A DNA stretch of 64,000 nt from DASTBU01 sp035711845 (GTDB lineage: Bacteria; Acidobacteriota; Vicinamibacteria; Vicinamibacterales; 2-12-FULL-66-21), in contig DASTBU010000084.1 in the NCBI GenBank assembly GCA_035711845.1, positions 1 through 64,000 on the forward strand, read 5' to 3'. The stretch's first letter is position 1. Each line of letters opens with the position of its first letter. Below the pieces are notes generated by a model. It saw only the letters and a list, made by a program, of their open reading frames with translations, did not search any database and was not told the DNA's origin. Below are positions 52,458-60,438 of this stretch, one piece after another. The translations under genes and the position numbers were made by a program.

Positions 52458-52991
52458 TCACACTGGCTTCGCCATCGTCATGAGCCTGACGACGGTGTTC
52501 CAGTTTCTCGCGGTCCCCGCGACGCCGAGGCACCGTTCGACTTTTGCCGCCAGCTTCGACCGGCCGAAGCCGTCGGGCGTATACAGATAAAAGACGTTTC
52601 CCTCGAGCGCGAAGCGTTCTGATTCCACCTCGAGCGCCGTCAGCGCGGCAAGGTCGGGCTTCTTCGGCACCGATTCGAGAAAGAAGAAGTGCAGCGCCTT
52701 GCCCTCGGCGGCCTTGAACGGGTTGTTCTTGGTGGCCTGCTCGAGCTCCGGCAGGCCGAGCAGCATGACCTTGGGCCTGAACCCACGGACTTCCAGGATT
52801 TTGGCGCCTATCTCGTCGGCCATCTTCTTCGGATCGCGCTTCCGCGTCGAGAACACCGCGTTGCCGCTCTGGATGTACGTGCGCACGGAGGTGCAACCTG
52901 CGCGCTCGAGGATTCCGGCAAGCTCCGTCATCGGCAACAGGTTGTTTCCGCCGACGTTGATGCCCCTGAAGAGGGCGATATAGATGTTCAT
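52458..52991 (-). CDS. DUF1697 family protein
   Basis: A 177-residue protein of the DUF1697 family. The opening YIALFRGINVGGNNLLPM, then TYIQSGNAVFST and a C-terminal RNWNTVVRLMTMA are its hallmarks. Biochemical role unknown. The long in-frame upstream extension to 53135 lacks a site and is not family-like. Stands alone; an unannotated stretch of about 265 bases lies before the next gene, in which nothing was recognised. Confidence 0.88.
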   Translation of the reverse strand: MNIYIALFRGINVGGNNLLPMTELAGILERAGCTSVRTYIQSGNAVFSTRKRDPKKMADEIGAKILEVRGFRPKVMLLGLPELEQATKNNPFKAAEGKALHFFFLESVPKKPDLAALTALEVESERFALEGNVFYLYTPDGFGRSKLAAKVERCLGVAGTARNWNTVVRLMTMAKPV

Positions 52992-53257
52992 GGCAACCCT
53001 GCCATCACGTGATGTCTGATGCTCAAACGGCATTCCGGCCCCGGAACGCCGGCGAGACCGAGAATCCCCAGGATCAACCCGAACCCCTTCACCGCCCTTC
53101 GCTGATCGCGGGTTCGCCCCGATCCGAAGACCCACCCCGGCCGGGGCTGTTACACGGCTTCAAGAAGATGCCAGCGAGCCGCCGACGCCCCCGCGCGGTG
53201 GCGGCGTGACCGCGCGATCAGCGTGAGCGAGCCAAGGATGCGCGCGGCCGGCGCGGC

Positions 53258-53887
53258 TCATGATCCCGGCCTCGCTCCGCGAGCAGCGTCAAGGACCGCC
53301 AGCCAGACCGTGTGACCGCCGCATCCAGGATCGTCCACCACGTGTGCGTGAACCGTGAAGCCGTGGGTCTCCAGGAGCCGTTCGTAGGATTCCGGGTCGA
53401 GGCTCGCGTGATACAACGGCTCGCCGCAATAACTGCCGCACGCCTCTCCTTCCGAGTGGCCGCTCGTGAACATCAACGCCGCTCCGGGCAGGGCGTGCGC
53501 CGCGAAACGCTCGAACATCGCGTGCTGCTCCTCCACGCGCAGGTGAAAGAAGCTGTCCCACGCGAGGATCCCATCGAAGCGGCGGCCCAGAGCCAGATCC
53601 CGCATGTCGGCCACGAGCCACTCGGAGTCGGGAAACCGCGTCCGGCCCATGTCGATCAGCGACGTCGACGAGTCGACGCCGACGATTCGGAACCCGGCAT
53701 CAATGATATAGCGCGCGATCGGCTCGCCCATCCCGCAGCCGAGATCCAGCACCGTCCCTGAGGGCCGGACGCACGCCAGGAACCGGTCCAGCCAGGCCTT
53801 TTCCTGGAGCGAACGGCTCCTGTCGCGATCGAACTCCCTGGCATGCCGCTCGTAGAGGCCGATCATGTCATCATGGGATGTCTTCAT
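53258..53887 (-). CDS. Class I SAM-dependent methyltransferase
   Basis: A 209-residue methyltransferase. The SAM-binding motif I is VLDLGCGMGEPIARY and motif II carries GVDSSTSLI, with an acidic residue binding the ribose. DMRDL and ILAWDSFFHL are motifs III/IV. Substrate unknown. It ends in a Gly/Ala/Arg-rich tail. No operon partners are obvious. Confidence 0.88.
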   Translation of the reverse strand: MKTSHDDMIGLYERHAREFDRDRSRSLQEKAWLDRFLACVRPSGTVLDLGCGMGEPIARYIIDAGFRIVGVDSSTSLIDMGRTRFPDSEWLVADMRDLALGRRFDGILAWDSFFHLRVEEQHAMFERFAAHALPGAALMFTSGHSEGEACGSYCGEPLYHASLDPESYERLLETHGFTVHAHVVDDPGCGGHTVWLAVLDAARGARPGS

Positions 53888-53996
53888 CGAGGCTGCGTTC
53901 CTCTGGCGGCCCACAACCGCACTCGCCGTGTCAGCCCTGTCCCTGCGCTTCTATCTGGGACGCTCCCGCCTCCTGCCGGTCCCGCACATCCAGCAA

Positions 53997-54494
53997 TCAG
54001 CGGCGCGGTGCGACGCGCGGCCGCTGCTTCGCGGACACCGACCTGATGATCAGCCTGCCGCGTCCCGCTGACCGCAAGGGAGTCTTCGCCTGCGCGATCG
54101 CCGCTGCAATCAGGTCCGCGACCTCCGCTCGATCCAGAACGTCCGGCGACGGCAGGCGTATGAATCGAGTCTGATTGCCCGAACCGAGAAGGATTTTCTT
54201 CGGGTCGCGAAGGGTCGCGCCGCGAATGAAGCAGAGACCCACGCCGTTGGCGCCGGCGGTCAGGGAGAGAATCGCGTCGGACGGCCGTTCCGTCGGAGAG
54301 TACCCGATCACGAAGAAGTTGTAGTTGTCGTACGCCAGCTCGTACGCCGTGGGGAACCGCTTGCGCAGCGCCTTCCGCACGCTGCGAATCAGAACCCGAT
54401 GTGTCGACTCGAACCTGTCGATGAAGCGCGCCAGCGCTTTCTCGGGATCGGTCGCTGCCCCCGCGCGCGGTTTCCGGGTGGCCCTCGTTTTCAT
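53997..54494 (-). CDS. DUF1801 domain protein
   Basis: A 165-residue protein with a DUF1801 (YdhG-like) fold: VRKALRKRFPTAYELAYDNYNFFVIGY, then SLTAGANGVGLCFIRGATL and LLGSGNQTRFIRL. Family function is unknown, sometimes linked to frataxin-like folds. Basic N- and C-termini. It may form a run of small genes with 54640-55929. Confidence 0.82.
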   Translation of the reverse strand: MKTRATRKPRAGAATDPEKALARFIDRFESTHRVLIRSVRKALRKRFPTAYELAYDNYNFFVIGYSPTERPSDAILSLTAGANGVGLCFIRGATLRDPKKILLGSGNQTRFIRLPSPDVLDRAEVADLIAAAIAQAKTPLRSAGRGRLIIRSVSAKQRPRVAPRR

Positions 54495-54639
54495 CTTGAA
54501 GCAACGGCGCTTCGATGTCCGACCGGCGAAATATACTACGTTTGGTGCGTCCGGCCGGGCCACCGCAATGTCCAGAAGCGTGTCCGTGTCGAGATCGAAT
54601 CGCGGCAATTTCGATGAGCTCGAGGCGACGCCCGGGGGA

Positions 54640-54972
54640 TCAGACGACCTCGTCGAAGACGTTGACCCCTGAGCCGGGACGGGTGCGCCACGTGAAGTGC
54701 TCCACGATGCGAGCCAGGCCTTCGGGTTGCGTCAGGACCTCGCAGACGGAGGTGCCGCCGTGAACCTCGCCGCCCGCCTCGATCTGGACGTAACGAAACT
54801 CGAGCCGCGAGCCGGTGAGGCGGCCGACAAGGCGTCCACGTTCGACCGCACCGCCATCGTATCGCCCGAAGATCCTCGAGCCCTTCTGGGTGAAGCGAAG
54901 GCGCGTGTCGGAATCGACCACGCCACGTTCGTCCGTCGAACTCACATACATGACACGTCCATCGAGATTCAT
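54640..54972 (-). CDS. Small beta-barrel protein often mislabelled N-acetylglutamate synthase
   Basis: A 110-residue protein with alternating beta strands (YVSSTDERGVVDSDTRLRFT, IFGRYDGGAVERGRLVGRL, LEFRYVQIE) and an ending RIVEHFTWRTRPGSG. It matches a widespread small family that databases sometimes call n-acetylglutamate synthase without basis; the fold looks lipocalin-like. Function unknown. Its ATG overlaps the upstream gene's stop by 4 bases. Confidence 0.75.
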   Translation of the reverse strand: MNLDGRVMYVSSTDERGVVDSDTRLRFTQKGSRIFGRYDGGAVERGRLVGRLTGSRLEFRYVQIEAGGEVHGGTSVCEVLTQPEGLARIVEHFTWRTRPGSGVNVFDEVV

Positions 54973-55427
54973 CGTTGCGACGCCTCCAATGCTCCGCCGG
55001 TTGCTCTGGCAAACTCTTCCAGCCGCTCGCGTGGGATCTCCTTCGACACGAGAAACGGATCATCAAAGGCGTCGAACCAGTGCGCAAGAGGCTCGTCGTC
55101 CCGGTACAGGTGCAGGTGCGAGCAAATCTCTGGCTCGGCGTGGTGCGCCGCGGCCTCGGCGAGCTGCGCGAACAGCGCCGCCGATACCTTCAGCCGGTGT
55201 CTCTGGTTCCGCGGCCAGGACCACAACGTACCGACCGGCGCGCCGTACTCCCCTTCATCGCTGTGAGTAGCGAGGAGAGCCACGACATCCTGAGCTGGCG
55301 AGCCTTCCAGATACAAACGGGTCGCCTCGGGAAGAAGCTGCGGCACCGCACGAAAGAACGCCGCGGCATCTCTCACGCCGGAGACCTGCCAGCATTCGCC
55401 ATCCGCGATCTGAAGAGCTCTGCTCAT
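54969..55427 (-). CDS. Protein of unknown function
   Basis: A 152-residue soluble protein without a recognised domain. Visible features are a Leu/Ala-rich central helix region (VSAALFAQLAEAAAHHAEPEI) and a His-containing segment CSHLHLYRDDEPLAHWFDAF. Coupled by a 4-base overlap to the small beta-barrel gene. The sequence gives no functional clue. Confidence 0.65.
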   Translation of the reverse strand: MSRALQIADGECWQVSGVRDAAAFFRAVPQLLPEATRLYLEGSPAQDVVALLATHSDEGEYGAPVGTLWSWPRNQRHRLKVSAALFAQLAEAAAHHAEPEICSHLHLYRDDEPLAHWFDAFDDPFLVSKEIPRERLEEFARATGGALEASQR

Positions 55428-55536
55428 AGAAGTGGCCCCTCATGCGACTGATTGCGGTTGGCGAAACCGCGCCCGCACCTCGGACACCGCCCTAGCGGGG
55501 AACACGTGGTCATCGGTCAGCCGTCGGCTGCAGCGG

Positions 55537-55929
55537 CTATGGTTCCGACTCGTACTTCCGCCGCAGCCGATCGTAGTACTCTCGTTCCTTCTCTTGCGCG
55601 TCGAGTCTATTCTGGATGACGCGCTCGACAGGGCGCGCCGCCGCAGCGGACTCGATAACACGAATCGCGACCCGATCACCCACGGCCAGTTGGTGGCGCA
55701 GCCAGGATAAGTGCTCACGATTTCCGTCCGAGCTGGCCACCAAGGCTCCGACGGTGAACTCCAGCTCTCCTGCAGGGTTCGCAACGTAGCTGAGAATCGC
55801 CGACAGCACGGCCGCATCCTCCGCGCCCGCCACCAACGCTGGCCCGCCGTTCACGGAGACCTCGAAGCAGATCGCCAAGTATTCCTCCCGATCGGTCGAC
55901 CTCCGCGGCTCAGGACACGGGCGGCTCAT
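55537..55929 (-). CDS. Protein of unknown function
   Basis: A 130-residue protein with an acidic-to-basic pattern and a coiled-coil-like C-terminus (RVIQNRLDAQEKEREYYDRL). The core ICFEVSVNGGPALVAGAED and LSAILSYVANPAGELEFTV resembles no family I recognise. ATG 55929 is chosen as the conserved-looking beginning (MSRPCPEP); a purine-rich GGAGG lies 10 bases upstream. Confidence 0.6.
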   Translation of the reverse strand: MSRPCPEPRRSTDREEYLAICFEVSVNGGPALVAGAEDAAVLSAILSYVANPAGELEFTVGALVASSDGNREHLSWLRHQLAVGDRVAIRVIESAAAARPVERVIQNRLDAQEKEREYYDRLRRKYESEP

Positions 55930-56007
55930 GATCGCACCGCCTCCCGCCTCCTGCAAATGATTGTGACACGCGGTTGCCGCCGGTGCAGCCGCGCTCACAC
56001 CGCCTGA

Positions 56008-56648
56008 CGTTGCACCCTGCCGGTCGTACCGCCGATCATGACGATCAGACGCTCGAACGGGAGTCTGCTCGCACGTCCTCGATGAGGAAACCCCCTGCCA
56101 GAAGAAGGGAGGGCACCGACGAGCGGACTATCCCCACGATTCACTTCAGTTGAGATGAACGCGGGTCCTGGCGCCCGGCAGCCCCACCCGTCCCCACCAC
56201 CCCACCGCGCAGGCGTGCGCGGCGGGGACCCCGGCTCGGCGCCAAAAAGCACTTCACGCGTGTGGCTCCTCCACCCCACCGCGCTGGAAAACGCGCGGCG
56301 GGGGCCCCGGCGCCTGCGCGGCGGGCGGGGCGCCCCGCCGTGCGCCACCCGCGTCGTATGCTCCACTCAAGCGAATCGAGGAGTGTCCTGGGTTTCACCT
56401 TTACGATGACGTCTGGGCGGCCCATGCATCCCGCTTCACCACCCCGGATACGTCACCGTAGCGCAGGACCAAGCGGTCCATCGTGATCATCGCGATCATC
56501 GTGGTCGTTCTGAACACGTCACCGAACCCGTCCATGACGCACGGGAGCACGCTTGCAGACGGGCGCCTGTCAGCGGCAGTCCCTGTCAGGGCCATCAGGT
56601 CTCGGTCGAATGACTGGCTGGCGATTGGGGAAAGTCAGGCGAACCCGT
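56008..56648. other. 640-base region without a supported gene
   Basis: No open frame here shows a family match or convincing ribosome-binding site. The left half is very GC-rich and carries two copies of a strong palindrome (56200-56303). The right half (about 56400-56640) has lower GC and a short minus-strand frame that I could not support as a gene. Confidence 0.6.
56200..56303. repeat. Two copies of a CCCCACCGCGC / GCGCGGCGGGG hairpin
   Basis: The first copy has CCCCACCGCGC at 56200-56210 and its near-complement GCGCGGCGGGG at 56217-56227. The second has the same arms at 56274-56284 and 56293-56303, 74 bases further on. Both are followed by a CCCCGGC extension. Repeated GC-rich palindromes of this size resemble REP elements. 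Confidence 0.75.
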
Positions 56649-57335
56649 TCATGCCTGGGCGATCCAGAACATGCCGAGCGCGATCGAGGCCACCGCCATC
56701 AGCGCGGCGGCGGCCCGACCGAGGCGCACGGCAACCGCGGCCGACATGAAGCGCGCGAACGCCACGCCGAAGAGCGACATCGACAGCAGGATGCCGACGC
56801 CGAACGTCGCGACGAGCACGAGCAGCGTCGAGAGCGACGCCGCTCCCACCTCGTTCCCGAACGGCGTCAACATCGTCAACGCCCGCAAGCTGCTGATCGC
56901 GAACGCCGCGCCGACGATGGTCGGAAGGTGCGAGTGGGCGGATGGCAGCGGATGGTGGTCCTTGCGTCCGAGATGCAGGTGCCAATGCGCCGCCGGCTCG
57001 TGGCCATGACGATGGGTATGGCCGTAGAGGCGCCCGGAGAAGACGCCCGCGAGGCCGAAACCGCCGATCACGATGAGGAGCACGCCGCCGAGAACCTCAC
57101 CGCCGCGCTCCACGACGAGCGGGAGCGACCATCCCAGCGCGATCAGCGCGCCGGCGCCCAGCGCGAGAAGGAGCGCGTGCCCGAACGCAAACCGCACGGC
57201 GATGCCGAGCGCTCTCGCGCGCTGGACCGCGGGCGCCTCGCCGGCGGTCCCGAGCGACAGCGCGGCGATTGCCATCAGGTGATCCGCCCCGAGGCCGTGC
57301 AGGAAGCCGAGAACGAGCGCCGACGAGATGAGCAT
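56649..57335 (-). CDS. NicO/RcnA-like nickel/cobalt transporter
   Basis: A 228-residue membrane protein with about six hydrophobic segments. The metal signature HGLGADHLMAI is at the N-terminus and FGHALLL on the next helix. The central loop is very His-rich (HTHRHGHEPAAHWHLHLGRKDHH), fitting metal binding. The set matches the NicO/UreH/HupE-like permeases for Ni or Co. No hydrogenase or urease genes occur nearby, so import and efflux cannot be distinguished. Confidence 0.82.
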   Translation of the reverse strand: MLISSALVLGFLHGLGADHLMAIAALSLGTAGEAPAVQRARALGIAVRFAFGHALLLALGAGALIALGWSLPLVVERGGEVLGGVLLIVIGGFGLAGVFSGRLYGHTHRHGHEPAAHWHLHLGRKDHHPLPSAHSHLPTIVGAAFAISSLRALTMLTPFGNEVGAASLSTLLVLVATFGVGILLSMSLFGVAFARFMSAAVAVRLGRAAAALMAVASIALGMFWIAQA

Positions 57336-57441
57336 GATCAGATCAGGAGTGTATCAGACAGTCGCCCATCAAGAAGCGTTCCGCGCGGGAAACCGGCCCG
57401 AACGGTCCTGATGCAGAGACGGCTGACGGGAATCCGCCGCC

Positions 57442-57978
57442 TCAGCGCTCCGGCGGCGCGAGCCGGATGGTCCAGGAGACCGGCAGCTCCTTCGGCAGGT
57501 AGCAGACTTTGTCGTCGCACGCCTGATACCGCAGCGTTCCCGTAATCGTGAGCGTTGCGCCCGCCTCACGGGCTCTGGCAGCCATGGCAGGCGTAAGGGC
57601 GACCGTCACGTCCTGCACGAGGCGAAACGGCTTGCTGTAAACGAGCTGGGTCTCGCCGAGCGGCTCGAAGAAGTACTTCTCCGACTTCGGGAACTTAATT
57701 GGATGTGCTTTGAACTCGTCCTCGATCGCCAGCGAGAGCGAGATGGGGATCTGCTCCTTCTGCTCGGGCGTGTACACGTGCATCTTCCGCTTCGGCGCGA
57801 TATCGAGGAAGAGCGAGATCCGGGTTCCAGGAGCGGCCGCCGCATTGCTGGAGGATGCAGTCAGAACGAGATGCTGGGTCTCGACCTTGGGCAGCTCGAT
57901 GGCACCTCCCGATCGAGACTGCGCGGCCGTTGTGCCGGCCAGGAACAGCATGAAGGCCGAGAGCAGCAGAATTCGCAT
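57442..57978 (-). CDS. DsbD N-terminal (alpha-domain)-like periplasmic thiol protein
   Basis: A 178-residue exported protein (signal MRILLLSAFMLFLAGTTAAQ) matching the N-terminal immunoglobulin-like domain of DsbD. The redox cysteine pair is in TLRYQACDDKVCYLPKELP. No membrane or thioredoxin domain follows, so it is a stand-alone alpha-domain-like protein that could receive electrons from an unlinked DsbD/CcdA. ATG 57978 is set by the signal peptide. Confidence 0.83.
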   Translation of the reverse strand: MRILLLSAFMLFLAGTTAAQSRSGGAIELPKVETQHLVLTASSSNAAAAPGTRISLFLDIAPKRKMHVYTPEQKEQIPISLSLAIEDEFKAHPIKFPKSEKYFFEPLGETQLVYSKPFRLVQDVTVALTPAMAARAREAGATLTITGTLRYQACDDKVCYLPKELPVSWTIRLAPPER

Positions 57979-58071
57979 CGGTCGTTGGACGCACGGACCA
58001 TACACCCCGGATCCCGGTTCCCGGTCCAGGGATTGCGGACCACGGGTCACGGCGACTGGTTCACAGCATAC

Positions 58072-58101
58072 AAAAAAAGGGCGGACCACCGAAGTCCGCC
58101 C
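58072..58101 (-). terminator. Intrinsic terminator of the glycine-zipper gene
   Basis: On the minus strand GGGCGGAC and GTCCGCCC form a perfect 8-base stem with a 7-base loop, followed directly by seven T residues. It lies 24 bases downstream of the 58126-58716 gene and is the clearest rho-independent terminator in the window. Confidence 0.9.
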
Positions 58102-58125
58102 CATGTCGAGCCGATGTTGCGAGTC

Positions 58126-58716
58126 CTACTTGCGACGAGTGACCTGATCCCAGATCGCCGCGCCGCCGCCGCCGATCGCCGCGCCGATGAGCGCGCCCCT
58201 CTTGCCGCCGACCGCCGCGCCCACGCCCGCGCCGACCCCCGCGGACGAGCCGATGATGATCGCGCTCTTCTTCACGGATCGTGTCTTCCGGACGGGCTCG
58301 CGCTCGTACACCACCTGGCGAGTCGGGGTCACCCGCTCTGATCGCGCCGGGTACACCACGCGTGCATCTTCGAGCGGCTGATAAACCGGCTGCGCCACCG
58401 CCGGACGATATAGCGGTTGCGCCGCCACGAGCGGCGCCTCAGCCGACACCATCTGTGCCGCCGGCACCTGGCCCGAGGCCACGCACTCGACCTGCGACAC
58501 GGTTGCGCCGTTGACCACGACCGGCCGAACGAGCGTGCGTTGATGCGGCTCGCACGTCACGATCACCGGCATGCCAGCCTGATTTGCCGTAAGCGACTGC
58601 GCCGACACGCCGCCCGTACCTTGCGTTCCGCAACCAACCGCCACGAGCAACGCACCCACGCCCAACGCGGCCGCACTTGCACGCTGCCATCCAGTTCCGA
58701 GTGTCATAGCCGTCAT
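58126..58716 (-). CDS. Glycine-zipper lipoprotein, YMGG-like
   Basis: A 196-residue outer-membrane-type lipoprotein: signal ending in LLVAVGC, a mid-region rich in Val/Gln/Pro, and a C-terminal glycine zipper (GSSAGVGAGVGAAVGGKRGA, then IGAAIGGGGAAI). Such proteins are structural or stress-linked in the envelope. GGAGG precedes the ATG by 5 bases. A strong terminator follows the stop. Confidence 0.82.
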   Translation of the reverse strand: MTAMTLGTGWQRASAAALGVGALLVAVGCGTQGTGGVSAQSLTANQAGMPVIVTCEPHQRTLVRPVVVNGATVSQVECVASGQVPAAQMVSAEAPLVAAQPLYRPAVAQPVYQPLEDARVVYPARSERVTPTRQVVYEREPVRKTRSVKKSAIIIGSSAGVGAGVGAAVGGKRGALIGAAIGGGGAAIWDQVTRRK

Positions 58717-58951
58717 GGCATCCTCCGATTCTGCCGTCCACCCCCACAGTCCAAGGGGGATGCCAGCCAGAATCGGTGAATTCCGGCCATTTTTCCCGCA
58801 GAGCCACCTGAGTGGTGTCCTCTGGAGAGCACAGGTGGGATGGATTATTGGACGGCCACAGTCGGCCGTCCGCCATCCGCACGTCCGCCGTGCACTCCGC
58901 TGTCCCGTGTCGGTACGGACTCGGGACCGCAGGACACAGTGTGGCAATATG

Positions 58952-59050
58952 AACGTCGCACGTCGCCCGTGACAAGCAGCACGTCGCACGTCGCACGTGA
59001 CAAGCGGCACGTCGCACATCGCACCTCGCACGTCGTACGTGACACGAGAC
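58952..59050. repeat. CGCACGTCGCACGTGACAAG words before the DUF3891 gene
   Basis: Imperfect copies of a 20-base unit, GCACGTCGCACGTGACAAGC, rich in CACGTG palindromes, fill the DNA up to the ATG at 59051. The same family occurs at 13979-14062. The stretch from 58717 to 58951, which leads into it, holds no gene and probably the promoter of the minus-strand glycine-zipper gene. Confidence 0.83.
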
Positions 59051-59758
59051 ATGATCATCCGCCCCTCCGCCACCTCCCTCCTCTTCATCACGCAACCCGA
59101 TCACGCGCGGCTGGCGGCCGAGGCGATTGCGTACTGGCAGGCGGACGGCTTTCCCGACCATCCGCGGCGCAACGTCATCCTGCTGGCCGCACGTGAACAC
59201 GACAACGGGTGGTTTGAAGAGGACGCCGCCACCTACGTCGGGCAGGATGGGCAGCCGCTCGACTTCGTGTCGGTGCCGGTGCCGGTGCGGCAGCGGATCT
59301 GGCCGCGCGCCGTCGATCGCATGGCTGAGCGGTCGCCCTATGCGGCAGCGCTCATCGCCCAGCATGCGCTGACGGTCTACGGAACGACGCGGACGGATCC
59401 GGGCTGGACGGAGTTCTTCACGATCATGACCGGGCGGCGCGACGCGCTGCTCGGCCGCACCGACCTGGATGTCGCCACGCTCCAAGCCGACTACGCGTTT
59501 GTCAACGCCGCCGACCGCATCTCGCTCGCGTTCTGCACGGCGTGGGAAACACCGCTCGAGTCGTTCGGGCGCCGCATTATACTGAACGGGCACACCGTGG
59601 AAATCACGCCCGATCCGTTTGGCGGCGCGCGCGTCTCGCTGCGAATCCTCGCCCGCCGGCTGTCGGCCGCATCGTTCGCCTCCGCCGAGAGCCTGCGCCG
59701 CGCGCTGGATGCGGCGCCGGTCGAGTTCCTGACGGGCTCTGCGGCCGGCATTTCATGA
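59051..59758 (+). CDS. DUF3891 family protein
   Basis: A 235-residue protein of the DUF3891 family, a variant HD-like all-helical domain. Landmarks are HARLAAEAIAYWQAD, LLAAREHDNGWFEED and NAADRISLAFC. It lacks a complete HD metal motif, so phosphohydrolase activity is uncertain. Its stop overlaps the response-regulator ATG by 4 bases (ATGA). The ATG itself follows the CACGTG repeat directly, with no visible Shine-Dalgarno site. Confidence 0.8.
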   Translation: MIIRPSATSLLFITQPDHARLAAEAIAYWQADGFPDHPRRNVILLAAREHDNGWFEEDAATYVGQDGQPLDFVSVPVPVRQRIWPRAVDRMAERSPYAAALIAQHALTVYGTTRTDPGWTEFFTIMTGRRDALLGRTDLDVATLQADYAFVNAADRISLAFCTAWETPLESFGRRIILNGHTVEITPDPFGGARVSLRILARRLSAASFASAESLRRALDAAPVEFLTGSAAGIS

Positions 59759-60438
59759 GCTCGATCCTGATCGTCGAGGACGACCCCGACATCGCGCAGC
59801 TCATCGAGCACTATCTGCTCAGGGCGGGCCATGCAGTGAATCGCCTGTCCACCGGCACGGCCGTGATGCCCCGCCTCCGCACCGAGCCCGCCGATCTGGT
59901 CATCCTCGATCTGATGCTGCCGGGCATGGACGGCCTGCTGGTCTGCCAGGCGATGCGCGCCGAGCCGTCGACCGCCGAGATCCCGATCATCATGCTGACG
60001 GCGCGCGGAGAGGAGTCGGATCGGGTCTCGGGGTTCGAGCTCGGCGCCGACGACTACGTCACGAAGCCCTTCAGCCCGCGGGAGCTGACTGCCCGCGTCA
60101 CCGCGCTGCTGAGACGCTCCACGAGGGGGCCTGCGCCGTCCGGTGTCGTCCGCTATGGCCCGATCGTCATCGATGCCGAGCGCCATCACGTGGCCGTGGA
60201 CGGGCAGGAGGTGAAGCTGACCGCCAAGGAATTCCTGCTGCTCCAGTACCTGCTGCAGCACCGCGGGCGGGTGCTCTCGCGGGATCTCCTGCTGACCGAC
60301 GTCTGGGGCTACCACTACACGGGCGGCACGCGGACGGTGGACGTGCACATCCGGCGGCTGCGCGAGAAGATTCCGGTGCTCGCCGACGCGATCGAGACGA
60401 TCAAGCAGTTCGGCTACAAGCTGCTCGATCAGCCGTGA
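59755..60438 (+). CDS. PhoB-like OmpR-family response regulator
   Basis: A 227-residue regulator with a receiver domain (Asp52 in LVILDLMLPGMDG, Lys in DYVTKPFSPREL) and a C-terminal winged helix (LTAKEFLLLQYLLQHRGRVLS, RTVDVHIRRLREKI). The sequence fits PhoB-type phosphate regulators. It overlaps both its upstream DUF3891 gene and the downstream kinase by a few bases. Its proximity to phosphate-transport genes and to a Pho box supports the assignment. Confidence 0.88.
   Translation: MSSILIVEDDPDIAQLIEHYLLRAGHAVNRLSTGTAVMPRLRTEPADLVILDLMLPGMDGLLVCQAMRAEPSTAEIPIIMLTARGEESDRVSGFELGADDYVTKPFSPRELTARVTALLRRSTRGPAPSGVVRYGPIVIDAERHHVAVDGQEVKLTAKEFLLLQYLLQHRGRVLSRDLLLTDVWGYHYTGGTRTVDVHIRRLREKIPVLADAIETIKQFGYKLLDQP

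Noticed and set aside
56401..56595. Short minus-strand frame of 64 codons
   Set aside because: No family resemblance, no ribosome-binding site, and it lies in a gene-poor stretch; support is too weak to call it a gene.
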